From positions 209,894 to 273,893 of the forward strand of contig MJGA01000033.1 in assembly GCA_001910725.1 (NCBI GenBank): a stretch of 64,000 nt of DNA, read 5' to 3'. The DNA comes from Phanerodontia chrysosporium (Eukaryota; Basidiomycota; Agaricomycetes; Polyporales; Phanerochaetaceae). The notes below the pieces were generated by a model. That model was given only the letters and a program-made list of their open reading frames with translations. It did no database searches and was not told the origin of the DNA. Shown piece after piece: positions 1-11,491 of this stretch. Position 1 is the first letter of the stretch. Each line of letters opens with the position of its first letter. A program made the position numbers and the translations under genes.

Positions 1-182
1 ACAGAAGCATCGTCCTAGCTCTCATTCGCTCCGCGCTAGCATCGACAAGAACTTAAGCCTAGTTCATGCTCCTGCAGCTCATCAAGTCGCTGCTATCTCT
101 ATATCGTCCATGTTTTACCTGTCTTTGCAGATGTTATTCGGGGTCCAAGGAACTCTGACGGGACTTCAGATATCATGTCCGT
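1..182. other. no gene seen (left edge)
   Basis: This stretch lies downstream of the minus-strand F-box gene. I see no convincing coding frame. It probably holds 3' flanking sequence of that gene. Confidence 0.4.
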
Positions 183-1781
183 CTACTGCTCCAGCGTGAA
201 CCCCGCCAGCAGGTCGTCCGTCTGCTCCTTCCTGGCTCCGAGAAAGACGCTGGTTGGGCCCAAGCCTCGTCGCCTCCTGCCATGCAGGACAGCTAGCAAC
301 CTTCCCCTCGCACGCTCTTCGGCGGAGCCAACCACGCCGAGCGCCTTTCCTTTCCTATGTGTCAAGCACAAATTCCGCAGCTTCGGCAGCAGCGGCGGCG
401 TGGCGTCGTTGGGCGAGGCGCTTTCCATCGCCTGCAAGAGGGTGAGAAACTCCGCCGTGCCCACCCAGAGCGTGGCGACGTCGGCGAAGATGCCCGAGTC
501 CTGCATCGTCGCAGGCCAGGTCGCGGAGGGCGCGGTGAGGCCAGAAACGTCGAGCATCTGGATGCCTAGCGGGAGAGAGAGGCCCCGGAGGCGTCTGTAG
601 AATTCGGCGTGGGCGTGCGCGGCGGCAGAGGGCGGGAGCGCGACTTCCAGATAGAGTGCGGCGTCCTGGGCTCCAGCGGCCGGCCCTCGGTGTACGGCGT
701 AGGAGAGTTTGAGATCATCGAAGGCCGCACCGCGCTCAAGCTGTACTTTTGCAAAGCGGAACTTCTCCCTGGCGTGCGTTGAGTATTTGGAAGCGATTTG
801 AGCGACGATGTACTGCATTTGGTGTGACCAAGTGTCGTAATGGCTGAATATGATGCAGGAAGTGCAGGCATCCTCAGGATAATCGAGATGGGCGAGGAAG
901 TATCCGCTCGGAGAATGCTGGACGGGCCCGGACTGGACCAGGGTGATGCGCCGCAGGTGCGGGAGTGCGACACGACGCGGCGGTGTGTGACTCTCAGTCA
1001 GCCAGAAATTGAGAGGACGCATCACGTTCTGAATGACGAGGCTCTCCAACTGGGTCATGCTTCCTAGGACAGCGACCCAGTCCTCGAGTAGGAAGTCGCA
1101 GAGGCCCACAATATGCAGCGACGTGACGGTAGACCGCAGCAAGCTGCGCAGGACAGAACATGGGGTCCTTACCAGGCTTAGCACTCGAAGTCGAGGAATA
1201 TGAGCGTTGGCGAGGACAGATGCGGACGCCGGGTCGCAGACTGCATGCAACTCAACAAGTTCCGGTAGATGGAGGCCGTCCGGGCACATGCGCTCAAGAG
1301 CACTGGATAGGTGTGGCGTGAAGTGTATATCTCGGATCGCCTGGAGCCTTTTGCTGAGCTCCAGAAGGCGTGTCGCCTCTGGCTCGAATCGGAGCTTCCT
1401 GATGCTTGACTCAATCCCGATGGGGCGGCCTTGAGAGCGCTCCAGGAATGCTTCGACGCGCTCAGAGCCAGTCATGACGACCCGCGTCCAAAGCGCAGAG
1501 CAGAAGAATGCGACGGACCGCCAACTATGGCACACGTGGGTGACATAGATCCACCTGTGTGGATAGTCATCTGGCCCTCGAGAGGTCACTGTGTCGCGAA
1601 GGTCGTGCGCGGCAACAAGGTAGCAAAAGATTTCGACGAGTACATCATCGGGAAGGCGTCCGACAGGCGTAAGGGAGTTGCGGCGGCGTTTCAGCTGAGC
1701 GAAATAATCACTGAAGTGTTGTAGAGCTTTGTCTGCTTCTTCGAGGGTGTGCAGATTGCTTGGCAGACCAAAGTCTGCCAT
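183..1781 (-). CDS. F-box-like protein
   Basis: Uninterrupted ORF of about 532 aa. The start chosen is the ATG at 1781 (MADFGLPSN...); in-frame starts upstream at 1820 and 1796 add a poorly conserved leader. About 45 residues in there is an F-box core (LPDDVLVEIFCYL) preceded by a basic stretch (QLKRRRNSLTPV). The WRSVAFFCSALWTRV segment that follows is typical of the large Agaricomycete F-box families, and the rest is leucine-rich without clear LRR periodicity. F-box proteins are substrate adaptors of SCF (Skp1-cullin) ubiquitin ligases; the substrate here is unknown. It matches the layout of the F-box gene at 40285-42018 (helix, basic patch, PDD(V/I)LV core), so the two are probably paralogues of an expanded family. 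Confidence 0.8.
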   Translation of the reverse strand: MADFGLPSNLHTLEEADKALQHFSDYFAQLKRRRNSLTPVGRLPDDVLVEIFCYLVAAHDLRDTVTSRGPDDYPHRWIYVTHVCHSWRSVAFFCSALWTRVVMTGSERVEAFLERSQGRPIGIESSIRKLRFEPEATRLLELSKRLQAIRDIHFTPHLSSALERMCPDGLHLPELVELHAVCDPASASVLANAHIPRLRVLSLVRTPCSVLRSLLRSTVTSLHIVGLCDFLLEDWVAVLGSMTQLESLVIQNVMRPLNFWLTESHTPPRRVALPHLRRITLVQSGPVQHSPSGYFLAHLDYPEDACTSCIIFSHYDTWSHQMQYIVAQIASKYSTHAREKFRFAKVQLERGAAFDDLKLSYAVHRGPAAGAQDAALYLEVALPPSAAAHAHAEFYRRLRGLSLPLGIQMLDVSGLTAPSATWPATMQDSGIFADVATLWVGTAEFLTLLQAMESASPNDATPPLLPKLRNLCLTHRKGKALGVVGSAEERARGRLLAVLHGRRRRGLGPTSVFLGARKEQTDDLLAGFTLEQ

Positions 1782-2448
1782 TATCCTGGTATGCATAGTG
1801 TTATGACCCAGACAAGGCAAGTGTCAATAACTTGTCCTACTGACCGTGATGCTTTTCCGGCTTCGTTATCCGGGACAGAAGTGGGACAGGAGGTTGAAGT
1901 CAAGACCAGCCTCGTGCGCGGCAGGCGCGTTTTTGGACCCCGAAAACCGTGAGCGGACTTCGTGCACCTCGTAGCGTGGTTTCTGATCCTTGTCGTCCTG
2001 AGGAACTGCTTTCAATGAACATACAGTGAGCTCAAAGCAGCTGCAATCACATTCACAACACAAATTACCCCACTGGAACTGTAGTCAGATTGAGTAAATG
2101 ATTATTGCAGAGCACAGCGATACCCGGAAGGAGAATTCGCTGCGGGAAAACAAGGCGGAAACACCGTCTGAAGCATAGACGATACAAGGGAGCAAGAGAT
2201 ATATAGCAATACTTCGTGTCAATGAATAATAGGCGTTGAGTCCCGTAGACAAAGCAACTGGTCATTACGGCTGGCATTTGGGGAATTCATTATTACTAGT
2301 GGCTCCACATGAGTCGCTCTCCGCGTCGATTGCCTAGCGTTAGGATGCCTTTTCAAATTCTCCCGACACACTCCTTGACAAGCTTGGTGGCTGTCCGGAC
2401 GTGTCCATTGGTACGGACAATTTCCTTGAGCGCAGTATGAGGTCACGG
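1782..2448. other. intergenic, no gene seen
   Basis: Short ORFs on both strands lack family motifs or plausible splice continuity. The region should include the promoter of the minus-strand F-box gene. Confidence 0.4.
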
Positions 2449-2787
2449 TCAGCCCCATCCGGAATGAGTGTAGACCCAACACATCTCGAAACAACGACTG
2501 AACTCGGCTACGTTCTCGATGTACTCGGGTTGAACTAAGCGCGATTTAACGGCAGTTATAAGCAGTTCTACCTCATTCTCGGTGGTACGCTGCGCCATCG
2601 CATCCTGGCGCTCAGCGTGGAACTTCCATATCCTGTGTTCACCTTCAAATAACGCCTCTGCAATACGGGAGCTGCATATAGAGCAGGTTTGCAGGTCTGA
2701 TTCGAAGTGGTGGTTGCTGCCGCAAGCGTATGATGACGCCGAGCGCCAAGGACGAACGTCTTGACCTCGAACCTCCATCTGCCGCAC
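2449..2787 (-). pseudogene. possible protein fragment, Cys-containing
   Basis: A 112-codon minus-strand frame looks protein-like: it has a CSICSSRIAEALFEG motif followed by a charged helical stretch (KFHAERQDAMAQRTTENEVELL). The style is reminiscent of C-terminal tails of Agaricomycete BTB-type proteins, but no BTB core is visible. It overlaps the 5' side of the plus-strand F-box-like locus. It could be a relic or a chance ORF. No function is assigned. Confidence 0.22.
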
Positions 2788-2811
2788 ATCCTTTGCCTTC
2801 TCGGCGCATAC

Positions 2812-3590
2812 ATGCTACTTGCCCACTACGCAGACTATGTACCGCAGCCGCAGACCGAATGCAAGCTCCCCAACGAACTGCTGCTGCTTGTGAAGGAGCA
2901 CATTCCGCTCGCCGACTTGCGCACCCACGTCTGCTACTACTATACGTGCAAGACCGTGGCCTCGTTCTACGGCGACAATAGTCAGCAGGCCGAATTTTGG
3001 AGACGTTCCTGTTGTCTGGCGGGGATTGGATGGCTGAAAGCGGACTCATCCTGGAAGGAGATCGCGTTTGAGACCATTGCGAAGGACGGGTTCTGCTCGC
3101 ATCCGCGATGCGGAGGCGCGTTGCTCGACTGGAGTGGTAAGCAAACATCGGACGTCTACCGTGACAAAGCCAATCATGTACGTCAAATAGCGAAACAAGT
3201 CGAGATTGCTATGCGCAAATACAACTGGGATCCCGAAGACGGTGCATGGGACGCGTCGCTCGACCCGAAGACGCGATAGAGTGGACGCGGCCTGGCCACC
3301 CCATCCCTGTCTTCAATCCCATCTTTCAGGATATCAAATTCAAGTCAGAGCACCTGCCACCGTGGTTCCATGACCCCTATGATGCCAAGTTTCGCGTGGA
3401 CGATCCTAACGCGCCCCTCAACTACCTGCGCCAACTGTCGGCTCATCCAGTTGCGATACGCAGTCTCGCAACCTACCCCTCTGTACGACGTTTAAGGCTT
3501 CATGGAATAACGCTTGGTCACGAGCATGACTTCCATAACCTGATGGGTCTAACTGTGTGGGACATCGTACGAGGAGTTCAATATGAGTGA
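2812..3590 (+). pseudogene. F-box-like gene broken by a frameshift
   Basis: The first frame runs from the ATG at 2812 to a stop near 3279. It holds an F-box-like core (KLPNELLLLVKEHIPLADL) and a conserved block (SSWKEIAFETIAKDGF, CSHPRCGGALLDW). The continuation, with DDPNAPLNYLRQLSAHP and ending at 3590, is in another frame that overlaps at 3246-3279. Reading ...DASLDP then EDAIEWTRPG... requires one extra base near 3262, and no GT-AG intron fits such a short overlap. The gene is therefore either decayed or carries a sequencing error. In-frame sequence upstream to 2761 is open, so a longer N-terminus is possible. Confidence 0.55.
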
Positions 3591-4384
3591 GTACGGCTTA
3601 TGGCTCGATCCTTGTGCAGTTATTGACTCTGCGCTAGCCTGGATCGAGAACTCTCGATTACAGAGCTCTTGCACCTCTTATCAGGACCTTTCGAAGACAT
3701 CTTTCGTGGTAGACCATCGTCTGATTTCCTCGGTGACCTCGAACGGTTCTCCACACTGCGCGGGTTGTGGTCTGCCACGTGAGTTTGCTACTCTAAGTGA
3801 GTAGGTGCTTGCTGACTCTGCTGCAGGCGATGGGAGGGAGCATACTTCTTAACGAGTGACGGCCAGGGTCCAATTTACATGCCGACATTCACCCGTCTCG
3901 ATGCATCTACGGTTCATAGCCAGGAAACAAATTCTCCGGGCTCTCATAATCAAGACTAGAGGCTCGTGTTCTACAAGTTCTGCGTTGTAGGTTGTTCAAA
4001 TTGCTCCGTTGTCAATCGATCCTGACAAAACCGGAAGAAATATACGCTCTGCTGTCAGTTCTGCCTGATATGTTTGTCGGGGCTCTTGATCGACGACGGA
4101 TGTCGCAGCGTACCGACGGTCCCAGCATATCGAGGTCGTTGTGGGCTTAACAGTTTGAGTGGCCGCCGTGCGCTTGTGAGTATTTAAGTCGACGAATAGC
4201 GAGCCCAGACCCTCAACCAACCTACTCACTAACCACTACCTGCTTCAGCTCGTTCGCCAACACCGATCTTCCCCGCATCTATTGCCCCTACCGCCGCACG
4301 CCGCACGCCGTATATCCACATGGACAGCTCCGCGAGATCCCCGAGTCGTGTCTGAAGTCTTTCAAGTCGGTGTCTATCATTGGC
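3591..4384. other. intergenic / unresolved
   Basis: A 73-codon ORF at 3583-3804 may be a remnant 3' exon of the F-box-like locus. I see no other supported gene. Sequence at 4313-4384 is open in frame with the FHA gene that follows and could encode an alternative N-terminus. Confidence 0.35.
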
Positions 4385-5287
4385 ATGAAGAAGCCGGTCA
4401 CGCGCCGACTTCGGCTGTCACCGCTGCATGCGTCGTTCACTACAAAGGAGTCGGAGAATGCCTCGGCCGTGCCCGTGTTCGTGCTCGTGCTCGCGCGCGC
4501 CGCGTCTAGTTCGCGTCACGCGTCGTGGACTGAACCACAGTATAACAGCAACAACAGCGACGACGACAACTATAGCGATAGTGACGACGAAGATCCCCAG
4601 GACGACGAAGACAGATCACTCAACATGCTCGTGCACGAAAACCCGTCGGAAGACACTCTTGTGTCGATCATGGCGGACGGATTTGCGGTCAAGAGGAAGA
4701 AGGCGATTGATGTGGACCCACTTCGGCACGTTGCTGTGGAGGAAGCTTCGCGGCAGACTCCTGCCGACACAGTCTCAGCGCCGCTGCCTCGAGCACCCGC
4801 TCTGGCCCAGTCTGAACACGAGAGGCATGCTGTGCCAGTGGAAACGCGGAATCCACCGCACATCACGGAGGACCCGGTTGCCTTCCTACGGCCCGTTTCT
4901 CGGCTTGGACGCAACAAAACTCTGCGAATCCCTCCAGAGGAGAGCTCGACCGTTGGGCGAGACGAGTCCAATGACCTCGTCGTGCATGACCCGTTTGTCG
5001 GTGCGTGTGGCCGCTTGTCGTGAAAGAATTGTGCTAATGTGGCCCAGCCGAGACGCATGCCATCGTCAATGCCACAGATGACGGCACCGTCCTACTTCAT
5101 TCCGTGGAGAACGAGTTCACGGAAATCCCAGTCTATGTGGGTCTGCTCAGGTTCCTGCTCGTCCTATCCTAAAACTTAGATTGCGACACAGGTCAATGGC
5201 AAGAAGGTGGAGCCGGATGAGCCCGTCGTGTTGGAAAATCGGGACACGGTCACCCTCGGCACATGGGGGCATGGGAGCAGTGCGTAG
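4385..5287 (+). CDS. small FHA-domain protein (266 aa)
   Basis: Model: exons 4385-5000, 5048-5136 and 5192-5287; introns 5001-5047 (47 nt) and 5137-5191 (55 nt), both GT-AG. Spliced length is 801 nt. The N-terminal half is low complexity with an Asp/Ser-rich stretch (about residues 60-80). The C-terminal third is an FHA fold: VGRDESNDLVVHD (beta3-beta4 with the phosphothreonine-binding Gly-Arg), ETHAIVNATDDG (the Ser-x-x-His position reads Glu-Thr-His) and VNGKKVEPDEPVVL (the Asn-Gly strand). FHA domains bind phosphothreonine peptides, usually in DNA-damage or nuclear signalling. No kinase domain follows. The start is uncertain: ATG 4385 is the first in this frame, and a 5' exon may be missing. 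A second FHA-only gene follows at 5907. Confidence 0.7.
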
Positions 5288-5906
5288 CACTCACCAGAGC
5301 TTCACAGTCGAGTCTGGCAGTGTTGACTTCCTTGATCGTACAGAGTGGATATACCTCGAGAAGGCGGACTACGTTGCAGGGCCGCCGGCGTGACCGCGCA
5401 GCAACCCAGCCCAGGCGCGGACCTACTCGAGGTCGAATGCCTCGCCTCCCTGGGGTGGTGTGAGACCTCGTAGCGGCGGGTAGTGGCGGACAATGTACGA
5501 TAGGAAGGCGGACCGGACGTGTACGAGTAGCCGGGGTCAATGAAATCTGTAGGTTTGGCCCGTCCATGGTCGATATGACCAGGTGCGAAAACCGGTCTGG
5601 GGGATGTACAGGGCTGGTGGCGGGCTGGGGAATACATGGGAGGTGCGAGGGCCCGCCCTGTGACTCCCAGTGTAATGGCCATCAATCGCCTTCATTTGCC
5701 CTCGCAACACGTGGAGTGGCTCACCCGGTGGCAAGTGTGGACGCTTCGAAAGAAAGGCCAGTTCTGTTCTTTGTTTTGTGCAAATTGATGCCCCCCCCCT
5801 CCGAGGTTGGACCACATAAATGGCGCAGGAGTCCATCCATGGTCACCAGCAGCCCCGAAACCTGTAAAGACTTCAGCAGCCCTCAGCCCGCCCCTACGGA
5901 GCCAAC
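5288..5906. other. intergenic between two FHA genes
   Basis: No supported gene. A C-rich run near 5789-5799 and short ORFs on both strands look non-coding. It should contain the promoter of the gene starting at 5907. Confidence 0.4.
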
Positions 5907-6852
5907 ATGCCCACCAGCCAATCAATGTACTACGACCGAGAACTTTCTCCTGAGTCTGAGGCCTACTTCTGGGCCGCAGCGTTCGACGACGAGATCGACC
6001 TCCTGGCGACGAACATAGAGAGTGGTGGCGCAGAGGAATCGCTTTCGGAACTATTCTCGGATTCGGACGACGGGGTCGACGAGAGCTCACCCTCCCCGGA
6101 GGAGGCGATAGCCACGCAGCCCGATCCCTCTTCGGACAGCTATCCGGCCGTTGGCACCCTCACCCCGCGAGCCGGCAGTCCCGACGACGACTGGCGATGG
6201 AAGCCCACGGGCCCCGCGGGCGCCATTCCACCCACGCAGCCTACGGCGCAGACGCTGTCAGGGTATATCGCAGACAACCGCACGGTCGCGCACCTGTGGG
6301 GCTACCTGGAGCCTTTCAACCGCGACCTGTTGCGCATTGAGCTCCCCCGCCACACGCCCGAGTTCAAGATTGGTCGTGCACCGCTCCAGTGTGAATGGAT
6401 CCTTCCTGATATGCGTATCAGTGAGTAGGCTATAGGGATGTTCTCCGCAGGATGCTAACGGGTATACGACAGGCGCGCTTCATTGCAAGCTCAAGTGGAA
6501 TGAGCGTGTGGACGGAACCTCTCGCGTCACAATCACTGACTGTAGCACCAACGGGACGTGGGTAGGTGGCGCAGCTCGTTGATCGCACGAAAATCATTGC
6601 TGACATGCACCTTCTGTAGGTAAATGGCATGCGCCTCTACCGAGGCTCGTACATCACGCTCCATGACGGCGATGAAGTCGCGCTCGCGGTCCCAGATGGG
6701 AGTATTGATGATGTTCTACACCAGGACAATCGTACGTATGTTCTGTGGTAGTGCTAGGCCGATACTGACGCGTCGACCTCAAAGGATACATTTTCAAGCA
6801 CACTGCAAGCGCGATGGCGTTGGGTATGCCCGATCGTCAGGCGCGGCGGTGA
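5907..6852 (+). CDS. FHA-domain protein related to the Chk2-type kinase N-terminus (260 aa)
   Basis: Model: exons 5907-6420, 6473-6561, 6620-6731 and 6785-6852; introns of 52, 58 and 53 nt (the first has a GCTAAC branch site). Spliced length is 783 nt. Residues 1-125 are acidic and Ser/Pro-rich. The FHA domain spans about residues 130-245: LWGYLEPFNRDLLRIELP, FKIGR, MRISALHCKLKW, TITDCSTNGTWVNG and LHDGDEVALA. The Gly-Arg, Ser-x-x-His and Asn-Gly signature positions are all present. The LWGYL entry and the intron right after the MRIS codon match the FHA part of the kinase gene at 29454, which suggests origin by duplication of that gene without its kinase domain. Probable role: phosphothreonine-dependent binding (inference). 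Confidence 0.82.
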
Positions 6853-7458
6853 GTGTGGCAGCACGACACTGGGCGCTGGCAGGACTTTCGATCTCGGATT
6901 CAAAAGCTATCGGGACAGTGGTGGGGATGGGCGCATGTCTAGTGTTGCTTACCATAAATTATGTAATACACCGGTCTCAACACCTATCGCATTCAACGGA
7001 TGAATTGAGTGTAAGACACGCTAAATCCTGAAGGCTTATCACTCTTTTATTAAGCACCTCGCACGAAAGTAAGCCGTGCGTTTCTTACTCGTCGTCTTAT
7101 TCTCTTCCCGCTTCCACTCTCCTCTTCGTCCTTATATATTGTCTTGCGCTTTCAAACCCGTACACATCCTCATGACTTCCTCTCTCATGTGATGCCCCGC
7201 ATGCTCTTCGATTTATATTGCCATGCTCCGTCGCGACAAATTCTTAGTTTTGCCTCCGTTCGAGCTCAACGCCGGGGTCTGTTTGCATCCGTCGGAGCTC
7301 GACGTTCCCGTGTTCCTTTGCCTCCTTTCAAGCTCAACATGTTGGTCTGCATCCGTCGGAGCTCGACGTCCCCGTGTCCTCTCACATTATCAGTGCTCGC
7401 GAGTGGGTACGTATTTTTTCTTATTCTTGACCGCTTTTCCACTCTGCGCACTTATTCC
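6853..7458. other. intergenic; should contain the Helitron 5' end
   Basis: No gene. The 5' terminus of the Helitron (a 5'-TC next to a host A) must lie here or slightly downstream, but Helitron 5' ends have no structure that can be recognised by eye, so I do not place it. Confidence 0.35.
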
Positions 7459-8538
7459 ATGGCTACTTCCATCCCCCAGTCGTGCATCGTGTTCGGCAAC
7501 TTCGCCGTCGCCAGCGGTCGTCGCTCTCAGACTGGCTCGGCATGGTATAATCATTACCATACTTCTCTCCAGACAACAACCGAAGGCGCCGCCTTGCAGG
7601 CTCAACTTCGTGTCTACAGCGGTGACAAGAGCGACCAGCCGCTTGCAGATGACACCGTCGTTTTCATCGTTGCACGCGCCTACCTTCCTCTGCGCAATAA
7701 CGGTCCTGCTTTACTTGAAGCATTTCACTGCTACCCGTACCCTGGCGATGCTTCCGACTCTGCGTACGACGAACAGTTACCCGACATTCCCGTTTTCATG
7801 TCGGCGTTGGGTATTGTTCGAGACTGTCGCAACGCTGAGCCGCAAGACAACAACAAACGAATCAGCGTGGAGGTTGGAGAGTGGGTTCGTGAGGAGAGAA
7901 GGAGTTTCGTCGTCGAGTGCGTCGCTTATTTTCTTCTTTTAACCTACTTCTCACCGTGCTAGGACAGGGCTAAACTGAGCTGTAGAACGTCGCGATGGAC
8001 ACGCTTTCGACTGCCCGCCAAACAGTCCATCGTTTCGATGTACGGCACCTGCTGCGCACTGCGCGGGGACGGCGTTATGATTATCGACCTTGAGAACATC
8101 ACTACGAATGCTCTGCCTGCCCCTCTCGCAGATTCCACCGGGACAACCGTTGGTCCTGGCCCTCCGCCTGCCACTCCGACTGCGAAAAAGCGCAAGTATA
8201 ACGCCTTTGCCTCTGCTTCGTATGTGCTGTTCGTTTTACTGTGCTTCGCAGTCTTCTTTTAATCTCGCTTCTTTAGGAATGTTCATGCCACGCCCGATCC
8301 AAGCCGTTCCCCTGTGACTACTGGCTCAGGTGACCGTTCGGAGGATCCGGTTGCGTCCTCAAGCACGTCTCTCGCACGCGCCCCTGTTGCACAGCTCACA
8401 GACCAAGACCACGCCCTCGATGCCTCTTTCTCATCTCCGACCTCGATGACCGTCAGCGACGCTACTCGCGCAAATGAAGACGAACGGATCCCTGGAGACA
8501 GTAACGGTAAAGCCGCGGGTAAGCGCAGGGCACGTTAG
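7459..8538 (+). CDS. Helitron-associated accessory protein (317 aa), function unknown
   Basis: Model: exons 7459-7916, 7986-8219 and 8277-8538; introns 7917-7985 and 8220-8276, both GT-AG. Spliced length is 954 nt. Start is the ATG at 7459 (MATSIPQSCIVFGNFAVASG). The N-terminal ~200 residues alternate short beta-like strands (AQLRVYSGDKS, DTVVFIVARAYLPL, QSIVSMYGTCCAL, GVMIIDLENI), a pattern that could be one or two OB folds. The C-terminal ~110 residues are Ser/Thr/Pro-rich with a basic patch (PTAKKRKYN) and a basic end (KAAGKRRAR). Plant and animal Helitrons often carry RPA-like single-strand-binding ORFs, so a similar role is plausible here, but homology is not shown. It is co-oriented with Rep and lies just upstream of it. 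Confidence 0.6.
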
Positions 8539-8641
8539 GGTGACTTTCGTGCGCCTGGTCTTTACTTTACCTTCCGCTCATGTACCCTTTTTGTATTTGT
8601 ATCCGTGAATCAATGTCGTGTGTTTACTCCCGTTTCTTATG

Positions 8642-9402
8642 AGAGATGTCGTCGTCGTGTGGCCCTCTGCAGCCTTCCCGTCATGCCCTCCTTTGCCCAT
8701 CGCTGTCTTCGATACCTGCACTCTGTGTGGTCGGTGCTCTGTTGCTATCGGTGAGCGTCCTTCTTCTAAGCTAATGCTCATTCACCCGTTCGGTGACTTT
8801 GCTATGGTTGTGCTGACTAGAATCACCATTGCAGCGCGGCATCGACCACTGACACCATTGTCACGATTGCGCCTGTGCCCGACAGTTCTCGATTTCCGGC
8901 CGACCATCCTGACTTCTTTCTCACGTTTACGTGCAACACTCAGTCTCGTGGCGTTCATCATGTGCACTGCACGTACGGGGCCAATCTCTCCGCTGGCTCC
9001 ACATGTTTTTGCCATGCTGTCCGCGCTACACACCTGTTGTCAGAAATAGTACTTACCGCTACTTCAGACCACAACCGACAGCTTTTCGACACACAGCTCG
9101 ATGCCCTCCTTGCAGAGTATTTCGTCTTAATCGCGAGAGAACGTTCCGAGCTCATCGTCGACGACAGTGCGCGCTATAGGCGCTTCCTAGCTTTCCTCTC
9201 TGTGTTCTCCCGCTCATGTTCAATGCCTTTATACGTTTTCCTTTCTCAAGTGCTCTCAATGAATAGTGCTCTCTTCAACATCCTCCTCATACTGTGTGAT
9301 CGTGCGTTGGACTCGGTGTGCTTCAGTCTCAAACAGACCGAAAGAGGACGTGTCACCGTCTTTCATCCTGCCGTCATCCCCCACGCCGGTCGTTCTCCGT
9401 GA
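8642..9402 (+). other. probable 5' exons of the Helitron Rep gene or a second small gene
   Basis: A frame open from about 8836 (APVPDSSRFPADHPDFF, LTFTCNTQSRGVHHVHC) continues to 9402. It may join upstream sequence at 8642-8758 by an intron of about 80 nt (GTGAGC...GCAG). At its 3' end a GTGAGT donor near 9400 and an AG near 9439 would fuse it in frame to the Rep exon (...RSPCTTHMEYC). The Cys/His spacing suggests a zinc-binding N-terminus. Exon borders are not certain. Confidence 0.35.
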
Positions 9403-9452
9403 GTCTGCCTAGCTTGATTATTATATCTTACCAGCTAAGTTGTACAACACAT

Positions 9453-11491
9453 ATGGAGTACTGCATCAGCGCTATGGACAACGTTGATACTGCCGTACAG
9501 CCTGCACCGCACTGCTGGGTCGTCGCACCGCTACATCCCGTTGTGCTCACATGGGGCGGTCGTCGTACCCGCAATCATTCATGCCCATACTGCCAACTCC
9601 CTCTCCTCACCGGCGAAACACCCGGATTCTGCTGTGGTCCTCGCGGCTCGCGCCTCAATGCCGCTCCTTCTCTGCCCCCTTTACCAGTTGAGTACAACGA
9701 CTTCATTCACCACCCTCGCATCTCCGAACTCTCTCGCCACCTGAACCTCGTCTTTTCCTTCGCATCGATGGAGACCACCGCAGAGTTCCCGGACTACGGA
9801 GGCGAACACGGATTTATAGCCATTCAAGGCAAGGTCTATCACCGCGTCCGTCCAAGCCACGCGAACTCCTCCGTTCGATGGATACTGTACGATGGATTCA
9901 TGCCTCAGCATGCCCCTCACCAAGATCTTGCTAACGACATTCCATCTCCGTGGATTCGTGCCATGCAACTCGCACTTATCCGCGTTAATCCGTTCGCTCT
10001 CTATCTCCGTGTTCTCAGTCAGATACCTCCGACACTCTGTCCTGATGCACACATCGTCATCGAAGACACCGGTTGCACACCGGAGGTCGCTGCCTTCATG
10101 TCGTACGAGAACACGGCCATGCAAGAAGTACGTGCTCGTCGTCTCATCATTCGTCGCAACGACGACGACATCCACGCGATCCCCACTATAAGTCGCCTCT
10201 GGGAGCCTCTCGCATATCCGCTTTTCTTTCCGTCTGGTTCCCTTGGATGGGGTGTCTACGGAGATATCGCTGACATACGGCCTCATCATGATGGAGACGC
10301 CCCTCCCCATGTCGCTGATCGTACCGCCACTCAAATGTGGTACTATCGCGTCCTTCTCCTTCACAACGAACGTTTTCAAATCTTCGGACGTCTCACCAAC
10401 GAGTATCTCGTGGACATGTTCACTCGCGACTTGGAGTGCCGCCTCAACTACATCCGCGAAAATCAGCACGTCATCATGCGAGAGGATGCCGAACTCATGG
10501 GCGATGTCTCCGTAGAACCGAATGAAAACGTATACCTTCCGTCATCATTTCTAGGCTCTAATCGATGGGCTTCCGAGCAAATCTCAGACTCGCTTGCTTT
10601 GGCTGCACAGTACGGCGCTCCCACGTTCTTCATCACAGTCACCTGCAATCCCAATTGGCCTGAAATAGTCTCTCAACTACGACCCGGTCAAACCCACACA
10701 CACATCCCTCTCATTGTCGTTCGAGTTTTCAAACAAAAACTTCGCCGCCTCGAGCAGCTGCTCACCTCCATGTTTCCGCATGCCGGTCGTGTCGTCTACT
10801 TCATTCACTCGATCGAGTTCCAAAAGCGAGGCTTGCCACATGCCCACATCCTCCTGAAGTATAGCGCTGATTGTACATCTCCTGCCGCTATCGACACAGT
10901 CATCTCCGCAGAGCTGCCTGAAGATGCTGACGACCGTCGATTGGTGCAAGAACACATGATGCATAAACACCCTCCTCCCGACTCCCGTACGCTTGCGCGA
11001 TACTGTCAGCGCGAGATGAACGGAACTCGAACCTGCCGCTTTAACTATCCACATCCAATTCGTTCTGAGACAACCATCGATTCCGGCGGTCGTGTTCTCT
11101 ATCGTCGGCGTCATGCAGACGACTCCATGGTTGTACCCCACTGCCTTCCGCTGCTTAGGGCTCTTCACTGTCACATCAACTTCGAGGCAGCGAACTCCTC
11201 TCATCTTTTTCAGTACATCTTCAAGTACATTCACAAAGGTATGTTGTGCAAATTGATTTTCTGTTTAGAAATTACATTCTCACATCATTCAAATAGGACC
11301 TGATCGTGCTCATTACACTGTTCGAGCACCTGGTCAACCATTTGACGAGATTGAGGAGTATTGGAGCGCACGTTACCTTTCAGCAGGAGAAGCTGCTTGG
11401 CGCATCCTAGGTTTCAATGTCACGAAGAAGCAGCCATCTGTCACTGCACTTCCCGTTCATCTTCCGCAGTCCACTGTTCACCGCCGATATG
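9453..11491 (+). pseudogene. Helitron Rep/helicase gene, 5' part (Rep domain)
   Basis: Exon from ATG 9453 (or further upstream) to 11238, intron 11239-11296, then an exon from 11297 that is cut at 11491 by the gypsy insertion. A Cys-rich start (HSCPYCQLPLLTGETPGFCC) is typical of fungal Helitron N-termini. The Helitron-like N/Rep block contains FITVTCNPNWPEI, the HUH motif in FQKRGLPHAHILL, and the catalytic-Tyr region QYIFKYIHKG followed after the intron by PDRAHYTV. Rep nicks DNA and starts rolling-circle transposition. The ORF resumes in the same frame at 19194 once one TSD copy is removed. Only the insertion breaks it; no point stops were seen. Confidence 0.88.
11487..11491. repeat. gypsy target-site duplication, left copy (ATATG)
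   Basis: ATATG directly precedes the left LTR (TGTCGC...) and recurs directly after the right LTR at 19189-19193. A 5-bp duplication is the usual footprint of Ty3/gypsy integrase. Confidence 0.95.

Noticed and set aside
9681..10469. Minus-strand 262-codon ORF inside the Helitron Rep exon
   Set aside because: Antisense shadow of Rep; the sense strand has HUH and other family motifs.
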